The notes: generated by a model not told the origin, from the sequence alone. Numbered from the stretch's first letter, positions 13,201-22,588 are shown. The stretch: DNA of 64,000 nt from Atriophallophorus winterbourni (GCA_013407085.1 JACCGJ010018343.1:170292-234291), one strand, 5' to 3'. Made by a program: numbers and translations.

Positions 13201-16200
13201 ATCGCTTTTACCCACGAATCCCATAACACACGCGAGCGTCGATAGGTCATTAAGGTTTCATTTCGCACACGGCAAAGTACAAAGGGTATTACCGATCATA
13301 CCGATTCTATGTAATCCTGAAACCAGGTTTGGCATTGTCATTCTCGGTCGCTTCGGCGTTCTTTGCTTTTGAGTTGTGCCAGTAGAGGGTATTATGCATA
13401 TCGTTCTTGTTCACATGACAAAGGAATATTCGCTAATGCATTTCTGTCTCCACAATATAGTGCAAATGGAAAATCACACTTAGGCAATTAAAAAACCTAT
13501 GAGCAATTATAAACTCAACAATGTTCGGCAGCTTAGCTCTGCAAAAGTGCATGTTTGATAGCAGTTTCAAACTTGTCTCTGTTAGAATGACTTCTAATTG
13601 GATATCTTCCTTGGAATTACTCAAAAAATGTTTATGAAGCAGAAAAATAAAATGCTTTCTTGTAATACAATTTGTGTTTTAAATCTACGCATATATGTTA
13701 TGACATTTCATGATCGGGCTATGTTTTAAATATCTAAGGATTTATTCCATTCATGCCTTTATTTTGTGCTATTTGGTAAATTGATTGCCATGTCCCTCAT
13801 AGAATTTCCCAATCCAATTTTTTACTCCTAAATTCGACATGGATATCTAAATTACATTAACCGTTTACAACTTTGTCATAAAATTATTTCAAAGTGTTTT
13901 ACCATTCGTATTTGTATTCTGACACAGTGAGGATGTGACGTTCAAGACTCTCAATCCAATGCCAAATTTTCAGCCAGTGCAGATTGGACGCAATTTTGTC
14001 AAGCTCGCTTGGTCAAATCCTGGTGTCGGATATACACATTATTATCTTGATATCATCGAAGGTTTGTTTTAATTGATCCGACAGAATTTTGGCAAAGCTA
14101 CAAAATGTTATACACCATACACAAGGTCAAATAGATGTGAATAAAAAGATTAATGTTTCAACAGTGCAAGTAAAAGAAAGTAGATCTTCGAAGTGATATG
14201 ATTTATGCAGCTTTGTTGCTTCGTTATTGCACTCCAACGATTTTAAAACATAAAATAATTTGAGTTGAAACGGTTACTACAGCGTTCTACTCCGAGATTC
14301 ACAAAGCTTCAATCCTTTGTATACCGCATATCAAATAGATGTTGTTGTAGTTGACCTCATTTAGATGGTATCGACCACGGATTGACATAACAAGCGCATG
14401 ACGGTCCATCCTCCACAACTTTTTAAATGACTAAACAGTTGGAATAGGCAAGAACGATCTCACACACAGCGATCAAATCAATATGTAGTACTCAGCTCAT
14501 CTACGTCACCTGCAAGCTGACGATGTGATAGATAATCAGCAGTCGAAAGCAGTTTCTTATCTGCCTTAGCGTGGATAAGAAGCTTAAAACAGTGTCTCAG
14601 AAAGATAGAGTTATTATGAAATCATAGAGTAAATGTCAAAAGTTTTCACGACTTTATGATAACGACTATATTCCGCAAATGCAGTCTACTCAAAAGTCGA
14701 CTTCCTGATTTGAACTCACAATATAGTAGATAATTTGGAATACGACCATTTGCCACTATGCACACGTTATCTCAGCCAGCGTAGGCGGTGCAGTCGCAGT
14801 TGGGTGAACATGCTCTGTAGACCAGCTTTGGGAAGCCCTCTAGAATTCGTTACTTGGTTCATCCACGATATGTTCAAGAGGCGACGGAAGCTTCGTAAAT
14901 GAAAAACATTCATGTGCTGCGTGGATAGGGTATCATTCACTGGCGTACGGTAGAGAATTTACTACGCTCGCGTTATACACCGACATCTTTGCCTTCACTG
15001 TCAACTTGCACTTTCCCAAACACGAGAGACAAATTGGTTAAACTGACTGCTTTTAACAGTAATGAAAGGTGAAATAGATGTGAATACAATTATTAATGTT
15101 TCAAAATGGCAAGTAAAAGATGATAAGGTTTCAACTGACGTGATTTATACAACTGAATTCTTTTGTGATTCTACTCCGAATGATTATAATACATAAAACT
15201 CATGGGGATTAAAATTGTATAGACGATTAAACAACCTCATACTACAATGGATTACAAGCGCACCTGGTTTTGCAATCTTTCACTGGTTCAAGCGCTTGAG
15301 AATCCTATTCACATTGTCCTTACCTGATGAGTGGAAACAGGACGAAACCGGTCTTGGTGTGTGTGTGATGAAACTGCATGCAAATAAACTTTTTATAGAT
15401 GATTATTGCAATGTTTTTTTTATTCCGAATTAACGAAACAATCGATCCGTCGTACAGCACTCGTCTAGGAAATATTGCTGTTGTTTTCTTCATTTGGTCG
15501 ATTAATACCACTAAAGTATATCATAAACGCATTATAATCTCATGCTTCACATAGTTTTAAAATAATGATTAGTCAAATAGGGGAGTGACAATCTCTCATG
15601 CAGTGATCATAGCGATAGCCATTACTCGTTTAAATTAAGTCTGCTGCATACCGATGGCGTGATGTACGTTTAGCAGTCGGAAGCAGTCTCTGCTCTTCCT
15701 AGCTTGGGCATTACGTATTGCACGGTGCTTCCATAGTAAGTGGCCAAAAGCATGTTCCACCCAAATCGTAGGATTAATGTCAAGAACATTCATATCCGTT
15801 TTACAGACGTCTTTGTGTCGCAAGTGCTGTCTGCTCAACGGTCGACCTCCCGATTTTCACTCATTGTAAAGTAAATCGTTTGGAATACGACCATTTCACC
15901 TTCTGTAAACGTGACCCAACCAACGTAGGCTGCGTCACGTTGGGTGAAAATGTTCAGTTGATGATTTCGCAAAATAACGATGTGGAATTTTAACAGACAC
16001 AGAGAGAGATGGCAACGAATTCTCTGTTAAAATGTTTAGTACTTTGCACATTTACATTAATATCCATGACACATACATACACCGACCGGCTCCGTGCTGT
16101 TTGCACTCATCGGACAAAACGATCAGGATCCGTATGCACAAAAGGTTCGAAGATACTCGGAACATCAGGAACGACATCCCCCGTGTTTCTCTTTCAGTTT

Positions 16201-19200
16201 TCTATTGCGTCCGAATTCACCCATGAAGCCAAACATTGAAATGTTATTCACGTTTACCCAAGAATCGCACTAATCAGGAGAATGCCAATCGGTCAAACGA
16301 GTTTTTATGCACTGTTGCGAATCAGCGAACGTGAACAATTTTCATCGCGTATCTAGCATTAATCGTGCGTCAATCGATCTGTCTTGATTCACTTCTTATC
16401 ATTGATCCAAGGTTATGCGCGTTCTCGACCACATACTTGCATTGAGAGTTGTGCTGAATTGATCACACACAGCTTAAGTTCAGACGTTTGTGTTCTGGCT
16501 TGGCGAGCCATAAGACGAGCAGGAAAAAAACAGTAAACAAGCCTGCCATTTACTTGTGAATTTAATTAGGAAAAGCAGCCCTAAACCTAACTTTCACGGT
16601 TGTCACTTTAATCGATTACGTGCAACTGGGGCTCGTCTGACCGAATTTGACTTATTGCATATTGTATAATAAACTTTGACATTCCATCTAATCCTGCATC
16701 CGAATAGGTGGTCACTCGAGCACTGATAAGATTTCTATGAAAAATGAAGTCTTGCGTTTTTCCCGTTGATGTTTATAGGTTGTTTCAGTGGTTCTTGCTC
16801 TAATGATGTACCGGAAAATGATGTTATGCGTATCAGCCAGGAGCTTACAATAAGCTATCTTCGCTGTTGTAAATCACTTCTTTACATTATCATTTACTTC
16901 ACAGTAGCGGCACCGCAACCGTCAGGTGCTCGTACGTTCTCGTTGAAAACTTTCAAGCTGGAAGACAAGGATGAAAGTTTCGCTTGGATAACCAGCTTAC
17001 AGGGAGGAAGAATTCACTACTTGTCTCTTAGAATGTATAATGGAAATGAAGTACTTTATGGTGGAACTATTGAAGTCGAAACTACAAACTCTCGTGATGG
17101 TATGTTCCCAGTGTTTCTTTAAATTTAGTAATTTTTCTTTTGAATGCTTTGGATGATATTTTACATATTACGTAGAAATTCTTAAAGAAAAAACTGGAAT
17201 ATTATTGCCACTCATGATATTTAACTACACGTTGTCTGTAAATAATCAATTCATATCACAACTCTGCAGTTTTCATAATGGGGAGTCGTGTAGTTGGTGT
17301 GATGTAAATACATGCATATTCAGATAAGTTCTTTATGCCCGTGGGTTTAACTCATCTGCATGCGTGTGCACACATTAGATCGAAGAAGTTGTTCGTAACC
17401 AAACTTATCCAACAGTGGCTTACAAGTTCATAACATGTTCACACTGTTTCAATACATGCTGATCTTTATTGTATTGCCCCAATTTGATGATTTTTAACCG
17501 CGCAAAAACAGTCGTTTGGTGTGTGCTTGATTGAAACGCATGTAAATGAGGATGTTTTTGCACTACTTTGGGTTCAACACCATCTACATTGCTCAGGTTG
17601 GTCGTACCAACTTTATCTAATATCGTCATGAAAGTGCAAATCTCTCGCTCGTCTTGATATAACTTGAATTACTTCGAAACCCAGCTTTTTTGAAGTCTTT
17701 CATCACTAGTTGTTTACTTTTATACGGCAGATTATTTTGCACTTTTGGTTTGCTGCAAATTGACTGCAGAGTTTATAACATTCACACGAAAGTTTAGCAC
17801 ACACCTTCCGATCATCCGTCTACCCATTCAGGACCATTTTCGCAATACATCCATCTTCTTTGAAATAAATATGGATGTTGAATAGCATCAATCAAATAAT
17901 AAGAATTATAGAATAATGCATTATATCTTGAATTCGATCTACCACAATCAATTTTGAAATATAATGTGCTTCGTGTGTATAACTTCTCAATATTTTCATC
18001 ATGAATTATTCTCCGTTACTGCGTTAGGTAAATTATGTCAGTTATAAATAATAAATAATATTCCTTGACATATTTCATTATTTTGGAGACCATTTCTCAG
18101 TCATTGGACATTTATCTGATGTTCATAGGTATCCTGATCCCTGTACAATATATGGTTTTATTATACATTTTATTATAATATGATGTTCAACCTTCTCTTG
18201 TTGGCGTTTACTCAATTCGTTGTTGTTGTTGGCCTCCGTCGCTTAATATCGCCCATGGCTGTACATCACAATCGCATGATGGTTTCATGCTCCGCCGCTT
18301 GTATAATGACTTAACAGTCCGATTCGGGAGTGACACTCACTCCCGCAGCGCTTACGTAGATAGGCAATACTCGGCCGATCGTCGAATACATCAGCAGGGA
18401 GGGTCTTCTTAAAATGCTTGATGAGATAGACTTCCCCAAGACTAATCAAACTCATTATTTCGTTTCACTTGGGCCTGAAGATATCAATCTATTTTAACGG
18501 TTTTAGTTCAGAAGCCTTTGAAATTCGCCGAGGCGTCAATAAAGGGTGTGTTCATGCTTCTCTCGGTATTCTCTTTGCTCTGCTTCTGAAGTAGGAATTA
18601 AGGACGAAGAAAGAAGGCATTTACATGCGTACGCGAAGTGGTAGCAAGCTTTTAGATCTCAACCGGTTGAGGGCACAAACCAAGGCCCGGGATACGCTTA
18701 TTCCTTATCTGAGGTTGGCCAACGATGCAGCCGTTATTTCTTACTCACATGAACACCTCCAGCCACTAACGGACTGCTTTTCGTCGGCATGCAAAGACTT
18801 AGGTCTGACAATCAGCATGATCACGACCTACGTCGTTGGTTAAGAGATTGTATTCCCTCAAATCCTCACTGTGAAAACCTGTTAGTTCGAATTAGTATAT
18901 CATTTCAAATATCTCGGATAACCTTTCACTAGACACGGAGATTGATGAGTGGATGGCAGAACAGCTGTCATTTTGTCTCGATTGAACTCTTGTTTTTGGG
19001 GTAACCGCAGCTGACTTCAAAGACAATGATGATGGTTTAAAGCGCTTTAATGCACGGTAGTGAAACTTGAACCAACCACTCAAGAGACAACGGAAACTGA
19101 ATGCTTTCCATTTAATGAGCTTCTTTCATATATTGAACATATCTTGGATAAACTAGGTGACCAATGTGGAAGAGCTTTCAAAAGCTGACCTATAGAGTAT

Positions 19201-22200
19201 GCTAACCTTACTAAGACAGCGCCGACGGCGGGTGCTTGGACAAGCCTACAGAATGTAAAATGGTCGTATTCCGAAAGATCTACTTTATGGTGAGTTGAAA
19301 TCAGGAAGTCGACTATTGGGTAGACCTCACTTGCTGTACAAACACTTTTGCCAAAGAGATATGGAGGATCTTGGCATTGACCCCTCGAGTTGGGAAGAAC
19401 TTCCTCTTGACCGCTCACATTTGAGGCTTTGTTTAAAGCGTCATCTGCAAGCTGGGGAGGAGCAGATGCAGCTCCAGGATACTGCAATCAAATCACGACG
19501 TCGACATGCAATTGACGCCGTTCGACTGATTTCTGTCTATCGCTTGGAACCTTGCGGGAGAGATTGCCATTCCTGAATAGGACTGTTTGGTCATTCCTAA
19601 AGCTGTGGAACATGATAAACATCATGCGATTGTGATGTACATCCATGGTCGAAATCAACCGTAGGAGGTTAATGAAACTTGTGTTTGCAGGATCTACCTA
19701 TTTAAGAGAGAATTGTTTTCAATTCCTGCGTTTAACCAATGGGCGTTGTTTTGTGTCGGAGGATTCGTAGGTTAACGAAATCAACGTTTCAGAACTTAAC
19801 CTGAGTAATGAATCGTAAAGCCATCAAAAATTAGGTGTGAAGCGCAGAGGGTGGTGTTGTGATTGATGTGGCATCGGGTGTCATCGACGCATGTGCGTAA
19901 TTGACCTTGGGATTGGAAATACGCTCTGACCTGATTTGACGTGATTTAATCCCTGCTTACCGCATCCCTGCGGTTTGTGTGAATTATTTCATAGGCCTAA
20001 TTAAAACCTAGCTGAATACCATACATAAATTCATCACCAAACAAATATTTATCAAACAACTTGATTTTCCTTGCATTTATAGGCTCAATAGAATCACCCT
20101 TGCGCATCCGGCCAATCACAGCATCTACGGAATCCGTATTAGTATGTGTACCAAACCATTTGGTATCCAACGCCGAAGTGTTTAGCAAACCAATTTACTC
20201 GATCAATGGGGATGATTCTTCAAGCTGCCCTGAAGCTAACATTACCGTAACCATTTGGAATGAAGTTACCTCAATGAAAGTGCACGAATTCAAATTGGAA
20301 AAGACTGGTTGCTTTACACTTAACAAATTGAATTACAGTAAGTTTTCAATAGTCATTCGAAGAAATTCGGTCAAACAATTTTATAATATACTGACCGAGT
20401 TATTTGTAATGTGTTTACAACAACAGATATCCGAACTTCAATCATGTTGTGCCAATGTTTTTAGTTATATTTATTTATAGATATCCTGGTCGTACGCTAG
20501 AATCACGAGAATATGTTCGCCAAGTTTACTGTAAAATATTTATAGTGTCTTTTTCTGACCCACAGTTATGTCAGCATAAATAATACGTTTCAACGGTGTC
20601 CAAGTAGAAAGCAATGAACATCAAGAGAATGGCAGCCGTACCCTACTCACAGCTTAGTGTTATACTCAATGTGTAGTTCAAATATACGCAAAACGTTTAT
20701 TGGCAAAGCTGGCAGAAAGTAGATTTAGGCATTACGGTTTCCAGGTGAGATCGTGAGGGTAGTGTGCTTCTCTCGAAAACTGAAGATCGAAAATATCTAT
20801 TCGTTGTTCATATGGTGAGTAGGCAACAGTCGTAATTTAGTATTCCTGTCAATCAGTGGGAAAAACTAATGCTGAAAATTCTCTTGATAACCCTTGCGAT
20901 ATATGGAGAGGGGGAAGAAAGAATACAAGTAATTAGAATACAGTTATTGATCGAATGATTAAGTTACTGTATTAATTTTTGATTATTAGGAAAGAAACCA
21001 GGTGTGTTGGACGTTTATAAGCTACTTGAGTGCTAGACAAAGAATCACTTGTGATTCTGTATTCGAACCTCGTGGTTCCTTGTAAGTACCCTATTTAACA
21101 GTTGCATACGAGTATAACTTTTTTATCACTGTACCACTGTTCCAAGGCTCAATGTACCCGATTTTACTGTCTCCACCTGATGACGGTAAACAGTCAGAAA
21201 CCGGTTGTGGTGTGTAAGGGATGGGAATATGAGCACCACAATGTGTTAATTATCAGTTGTCTGATTGTTTTGATCATAAATACAATTGGATTGTTAGTAG
21301 GAACATACCCACAAAGTTATTATTTTGTCTGTTAACATCCATTTATCTCGGTTCACACTTAATCCACGTTAAATTTAATGATTTGTACTTCTTAGGACAA
21401 CAAAATAAGTTTTAGTGAATAAATACAAATAATGCTCTTTTAATTCGCGTTCCCTCCATGTCGTAGCTAACTACCATTATTTTGTTATTCGACTTTGTGG
21501 TTTTCAAATAATTGTTGACAATGAGTTAAGCTTGCTCACCAAATTCGCATTTACAGTTTTAATCTCAAAGCAGCTAATAAGCATTATTACCTCAAGGATT
21601 CAAAATCGATTTTTCAAAATGTGGAGACTTTTTCAACATGCAGGATTACGATGTGATTGCAGTTATGAGAAACAATAGTTCCGATGGATAAAATATATCA
21701 AATGTATCGCTCACAAATGATGTTCGTTTTCATATGTGACCAAAGGTCGTTTCAAATAGTGCTATGGACGAGTAACCGCGGCATGATCAGGATAAAAATT
21801 AAAGAAAATTATAGCAATTACGGCATAAAAACGCCGACCGTGAATACGTGAACTCGGTAGTGGGTAGGGTTGGACCTCATGTCACTTTCTCACCACACTT
21901 GCAACAAATGTCTTAGTGGGTGTCATTTCGGTTGACGCCATTTTATGTGGTAGCAACCCATACGTCCAAATATCTCTATTTTCATTTTACTGGCATGAGT
22001 GAAATTACATTTCGAAACATTTCAAAGCATGACTAACAAACAGCTATCTTTGTCCTGTCAACATTTGTTTCCTTAACACTACAATTTGTTCACTCTATTT
22101 TGAAGCATTGAGATACGCGGCGCAAATTCGCTTCAACGATTGCCTGAGTAACTCGTGGTTACCTGAACCGGTTCGATTTGTTGTCGCCGAAGTGAACAAA

Positions 22201-22467
22201 CCGAATGATGATGTACAACGTTTGATCAGAGTATTTTCCCATTTTTATGTGAAAATTTACATTCGCGTCTCCACAGCCGTGCTTCTGGCAAACTTAATAT
22301 TTTCAGCAATCGTCTGTAGCATTCAGCGCTACCTAGATAGTAAAGCTGAGAAACAAATTGCCACTCAAGAACACTTACACGCGTACACGGAAAATGTCGG
22401 TTTGGATTCGTTGGACCATCCATTGGAATATTTTGAGGTCGTGTCACATCCAGAAACAGATAATTGA
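1041..22467 (+). CDS. FN3-repeat single-pass membrane protein, 3' part of gene (13 exons)
   Basis: Joined exons 1041-1238, 1442-1708, 1781-2013, 3269-3399, 4129-4299, 5415-5971, 7010-7213, 12309-12566, 12638-12873, 13928-14061, 16905-17099, 20083-20337 and 22106-22467 give 3201 nt, 1066 residues plus stop, with every phase compatible. The product has repeated fibronectin type III folds, seen as Trp in strand B (LSWNF, LLEWEL, IRWTPIPD, LLKWDKP) and Y-x-I/V-x-V near strands F/G, followed by one transmembrane helix (22258-22327) and a cytoplasmic tail of about 45 residues. IRWTPIPD followed by GGPGFHYE, formed across the exon 6/7 junction, resembles the L1CAM/neuroglian/contactin class of adhesion molecules. 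The ankyrin-binding FIGQY motif of L1 proteins is absent. The 5' end, signal peptide and any Ig domains lie upstream of the window. A surface adhesion or receptor role is family-level inference; orthology is not established. Confidence 0.8.
1442..1708 (+). CDS. FN3 gene visible exon 2 (block A)
   Basis: Acceptor actttcag and donor gtgagt; 89 codons, phase 0 to 0. It holds an FN3 start (LVLSWNF) and the motif NGFFKGFRV, matched in exon 8 by HGFFRGFLL. Confidence 0.8.
1781..2013 (+). CDS. FN3 gene visible exon 3 (block A)
   Basis: Acceptor ttttttctag and donor gtaaga; 233 nt, phase 0 to 2. The end (VGGLQEEW...NAGNPR) matches the end of exon 9 (VSGLSWNS...YHGIPR), including the split codon at the donor. 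Confidence 0.78.
2014..3268. other. Intron without recognisable content
   Basis: AT-rich intron between visible exons 3 and 4. I see no retroelement motif, RNA gene or strong tandem repeat in it. Confidence 0.5.
3269..3399 (+). CDS. FN3 gene visible exon 4 (block A)
   Basis: Acceptor gactctttcag and donor gtaact; 131 nt, phase 2 to 1. It carries an FN3 strand-B tryptophan pair (EIWWPIL) and corresponds to exon 10 of block B. Confidence 0.7.
4129..4299 (+). CDS. FN3 gene visible exon 5 (block A)
   Basis: Acceptor aattttttag and donor gtaagt; 171 nt, phase 1 to 1. The peptide has the FN3 E-F pattern I-x-N-L-x-P-G-x-x-Y-W-I-T-V. Its counterpart is exon 11. Confidence 0.75.
5415..5971 (+). CDS. 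FN3 gene visible exon 6 (block A, largest exon)
   Basis: Acceptor atcttccag and donor gtgagt; 557 nt, phase 1 to 0. It encodes a linker (MPSPPVDLKVHC), a strand B (ALLEWEL), FIIEWTAG, a late strand YHFRVRSKLNG, and the start of the next FN3 domain, ending QLMIRWT. That last strand is completed by PIPDI in exon 7. Block B replaces the second half with the membrane-proximal region. Confidence 0.78.
5972..7009. other. Intron without recognisable content
   Basis: AT-rich intron between blocks A and B of the FN3 gene. No retroelement or RNA motif was recognised. Confidence 0.45.
7010..7213 (+). CDS. FN3 gene visible exon 7 (block B)
   Basis: Acceptor cctaataag (weak polypyrimidine tract) and donor gttagt; 68 codons, phase 0 to 0. 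GGPGFHYELAVRC is an L1/neuroglian-type FN3 C-strand. The exon ends FKRYE, which joins AVLTAKNWHGSS in exon 8 to complete the domain. The unusual cluster CVCC lies in the middle. Confidence 0.75.
7700..8045 (-). mobile_element. Decayed CR1-like LINE 3' part
   Basis: About 300 bases resemble 37990-38300 in the same order (ttaccatgagt..., ggaattccaaaggaaaaagac..., ctgcgtgtatgacgtgact...). In reverse complement they correspond to the C-terminal W-N/D-S-L-P segment of the CR1-like copy at 23.8 kb. No open frame survives. The RTE-Z copy begins at its right edge. Confidence 0.45.
8232..8634 (-). mobile_element. Insertion inside the RTE-Z copy
   Basis: About 400 bases, starting with (AGA)n and gaactttattcg, split the RTE-Z frame between its VKTK and MMVYSAC segments. 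The flanks agacaaagat (8222-8231) and agaaaaagat (8635-8644) look like a 10-bp target duplication with one mismatch. The (AGA)n, read as (TCT)n on the other strand, would be a LINE-type 3' tail, so orientation is inferred as minus. Internal sequence is not recognised. Confidence 0.55.
8645..9245 (+). pseudogene. RTE-Z ORF2 C-terminus with C2HC finger
   Basis: About 200 residues remain open: the post-RT region with RRNLNISWMDRVTNAEVLSK, the basic stretch RRSRRRRATDA and the terminal finger CKRCGRDC...H..SC. No reverse transcriptase core is left, so the fragment cannot transpose by itself. The frame upstream of 8645 belongs to the insertion. Confidence 0.8.
9318..9900 (-). mobile_element. CR1-like LINE RT 3' fragment
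   Basis: Minus-strand frames read, in order, a degraded QLQRDLD block, a YIFPTMEHAS block, KNILLLDKIYHRATKLLRG and YEERLQKL. This is the order seen after the FADD motif in the other CR1-like copies. It is broken by stops and frameshifts. The RTE-Z copy with the AAC tail ends at its left edge. Confidence 0.65.
10120..11760 (+). mobile_element. Decayed CR1-like LINE RT region
   Basis: Plus-strand fragments in three frames follow the CR1 order: SPGSDEITPNILKHC, GGARAEPANYRPVTLL, a degraded AFDRVYH, then late C-terminal remnants. Many stops and indels indicate an old insertion. It lies in the long intron before FN3 exon 8. Confidence 0.7.
11761..12308. other. Intron, nothing recognised
   Basis: The right end of the intron before FN3 exon 8. 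The open minus-strand stretch at 11760-12125 has no recognisable domain and no convincing splice sites. Confidence 0.4.
12309..12566 (+). CDS. FN3 gene visible exon 8 (block B)
   Basis: Acceptor cacaaacag; donor gtaagt at 12567 is preferred to a gtggta three bases upstream. 86 codons, phase 0 to 0. It completes one FN3 domain (AVLTAKNWHGSSS) and opens the next (VLLKWDKPD, HGFFRGFLLTW), paralleling exon 2. Confidence 0.8.
12638..12873 (+). CDS. FN3 gene visible exon 9 (block B)
   Basis: Acceptor tattttgtag and donor gtgagc; 236 nt, phase 0 to 2, as in exon 3. It ends in SVLNSKYHGIPR, an FN3 G-strand region. The intron before it is only 71 bases long. Confidence 0.8.
12874..13927. other. Intron without recognisable content
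   Basis: Intron between visible exons 9 and 10. I see no LINE motif, hammerhead core or tandem repeat in it. Confidence 0.45.
13928..14061 (+). CDS. FN3 gene visible exon 10 (block B)
   Basis: Acceptor ttctgacacag and donor gtttgt; 134 nt, phase 2 to 1, as in exon 4. It encodes FN3 strand B (FVKLAWSNP) and strand C (YTHYYLDII). Confidence 0.75.
14338..15033 (-). mobile_element. Decayed RTE-Z LINE 3' copy
   Basis: Read on the minus strand, it matches the RTE-Z C-terminus: the 3' UTR motif with ccgtggtcgat, the R-R-R-L segment, the NISWMDE region and a KLTVKAK-like start near 15030. The left edge keeps a remnant of the AAC tail (gttgttgtag). No frame survives. Confidence 0.7.
15285..15400 (+). 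repeat. Hammerhead-bearing repeat, subfamily 2
   Basis: Holds ttcactggttcaagcgc..., then CTGATGAG (15324-15331), AAACA, GACGAAACCGGTC, then tggtgtgtgtg and gcatgcaaat. This order recurs near 53.9 kb and, reversed, near 16.1, 43.9 and 58.4 kb. Confidence 0.7.
15318..15359 (+). ncRNA. Hammerhead-like ribozyme core (subfamily 2)
   Basis: The catalytic strings CTGATGA (15324-15330) and GAAA (15344-15347) are present, followed by ACCGGT and C at the predicted cleavage position (15353). Stem II is damaged: the consensus of other copies is GTGC/GCAC, but here it is GTGG/GGAC. The first pair of stem I is also lost. Probably weak or inactive. Confidence 0.5.
15540..15960 (-). mobile_element. Decayed RTE-Z LINE 3' copy
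   Basis: The minus strand reads RTE-Z segments in order: an R-Q-H-L-R-H-K-D-V-C-K-T-D block, W-V-E-H-A-F, a basic region, and the degraded finger and tail toward 15540. Short frames remain, but the element is dead. Confidence 0.75.
16010..16240 (-). repeat. Hammerhead-bearing repeat, subfamily 2
   Basis: The reverse complement gives a hammerhead core with CCGATGAG, GTGC-AAACA-GCAC (stem II intact), CGGAGCCGGTC and ggtgtatgtatg. Two core positions differ (U4 to C; GAAA to GGAG), so this copy should be inactive. The flanks contain the cggatcctgatcgt and acatttac blocks of the family. Confidence 0.65.
16905..17099 (+). CDS. FN3 gene visible exon 11 (block B)
   Basis: Acceptor tttacttcacag and donor gtatgt; 195 nt, phase 1 to 1, as in exon 5. 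It encodes AWITSLQGGRIHYLSLRMYNGN, an FN3 E-F-G region. The open frame continues upstream to 16779, and a second acceptor (gtttatag) would add 42 hydrophobic residues in frame. The shorter exon is chosen because its acceptor is far better and its length fits exon 5. Confidence 0.7.
17330..17640 (+). repeat. Hammerhead-bearing repeat, subfamily 2 (degenerate)
   Basis: The block order matches 53.76-54.1 kb: cccgtgggtttaactcatc, gtgtgcacacatta, gaagttgttcgtaacc, actgtttcaa, then a degenerate core (TTGATGA, aaaaacagtcg), ggtgtgtg and gcatgtaaatgagga. The core has lost GAAA and is not expected to cleave. Confidence 0.55.
17641..18222. other. Intron, nothing recognised
   Basis: AT-rich intronic sequence of the FN3 gene between a degenerate hammerhead repeat and an inverted RTE-Z fragment. 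Confidence 0.4.
18223..18372 (-). mobile_element. RTE-Z LINE 3' end, short copy
   Basis: It starts with gttgttgttggcctccg, the reverse of the AAC tail and the 3' UTR, and continues through the reverse of the terminal finger (ccgattcgggagtgacact). About 150 bases long, it lies immediately left of an oppositely oriented RTE-Z copy. Confidence 0.8.
18400..19680 (+). mobile_element. RTE-Z LINE copy with RT remnant
   Basis: The longest RTE-Z copy here. It begins inside the reverse transcriptase: a degraded FEIRRGVNKGCV (motif B), MRTRSGSKLLDLNRLRAQTK, then LANDAAVISYS at 18714-18746, where N replaces the first Asp of the LFADDAAV-type catalytic box. A second Asp remains. The ISRLNS segment, the R-R segment, EELPLDRSHLRLC and the terminal finger follow. 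The 3' end near 19650 has lost a clear AAC run. Confidence 0.85.
19681..20082. other. Intron, nothing recognised
   Basis: Sequence between the RTE-Z 3' end and FN3 exon 12. No motif recognised. Confidence 0.4.
20083..20337 (+). CDS. FN3 gene visible exon 12 (block B)
   Basis: Acceptor ccttgcatttatag and donor gtaagt; 255 nt, phase 1 to 1. It corresponds to the first part of exon 6 (SIESPLRIRPI as linker, VTIWNEV as strand). The two copies have diverged strongly. Confidence 0.72.
20995..21245 (+). repeat. Hammerhead-bearing repeat, subfamily 1
   Basis: A unit running ataagctacttgagtgct, caaagaatcacttgtgattctgt, cgtggttcctt, accactgttccaaggctca, ctgtctccac, the ribozyme core, then gtgtaagggatggga and gagcaccacaatgtg. 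The same order is found at 44.39-44.64 kb and partly at 35.3 and 41.2-41.5 kb. Confidence 0.8.
21171..21212 (+). ncRNA. Hammerhead ribozyme candidate (subfamily 1)
   Basis: CTGATGA is at 21177-21183 and GAAA at 21197-21200. Stem III is the minimal palindrome ACCGGT (21200-21205), with T21206 at the cleavage position. Stem I pairs CCAC (21173-21176) with GTGG (21207-21210). Stem II is GGT/GTC around AAACA, one Watson-Crick and two wobble pairs, with C and A rather than a G-C pair at its base. Activity is unknown. Minimal hammerheads in schistosome SM-alpha repeats are the known precedent. Confidence 0.6.
21570..22010 (-). mobile_element. Probable CR1-like LINE 3' fragment
   Basis: Sequence such as atgttcgttttcatatgtga and caggattacgatgtga resembles the 3' region of the CR1-like copy at 23.65-23.80 kb (aggattacggtatgaat, atgttcgtttgcaagtg). 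No frame is left. Confidence 0.4.
22106..22467 (+). CDS. FN3 gene terminal exon: last FN3 strand, TM helix, tail
   Basis: Acceptor ctattttgaag, phase 1; stop TGA at 22465. It encodes an end-of-FN3 strand (LRYAAQIRFND), a stalk, a hydrophobic helix (IRVSTAVLLANLIFSAIVC, 22258-22327) and a tail of about 45 residues with several acidic residues, LEYFEVV and no ankyrin-binding FIGQY. The extracellular-N topology is inferred from the upstream FN3 domains. Confidence 0.8.
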
Positions 22468-22582
22468 ATCGCGAGTATTTTTTCGTGTGTTTGGTGAATA
22501 TACATTTGGTATTCAATGTCTCGTGTTCTACACAATTGGACATAATTCACCTCACGTTCACAGTATAATATTTATAAAAAAT

Positions 22583-22588
22583 AATAAA
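22583..22588 (+). other. Candidate poly(A) signal of the FN3 gene
   Basis: AATAAA lies 116 bases after the stop codon of the FN3 gene, a normal distance for a short 3' UTR. Confidence 0.6.

Noticed and set aside
16766..16904. Coding extension of FN3 exon 11
   Set aside because: The parallel exon 5 is short, the acceptor at 16904 is much stronger, and the added peptide is hydrophobic and unlike FN3.
18223..19680. Head-to-head RTE-Z pair as one twin-primed insertion
   Set aside because: The left inverted piece contains its own 3' UTR and AAC tail, so it is a separate insertion rather than the 5' inversion made by twin priming.
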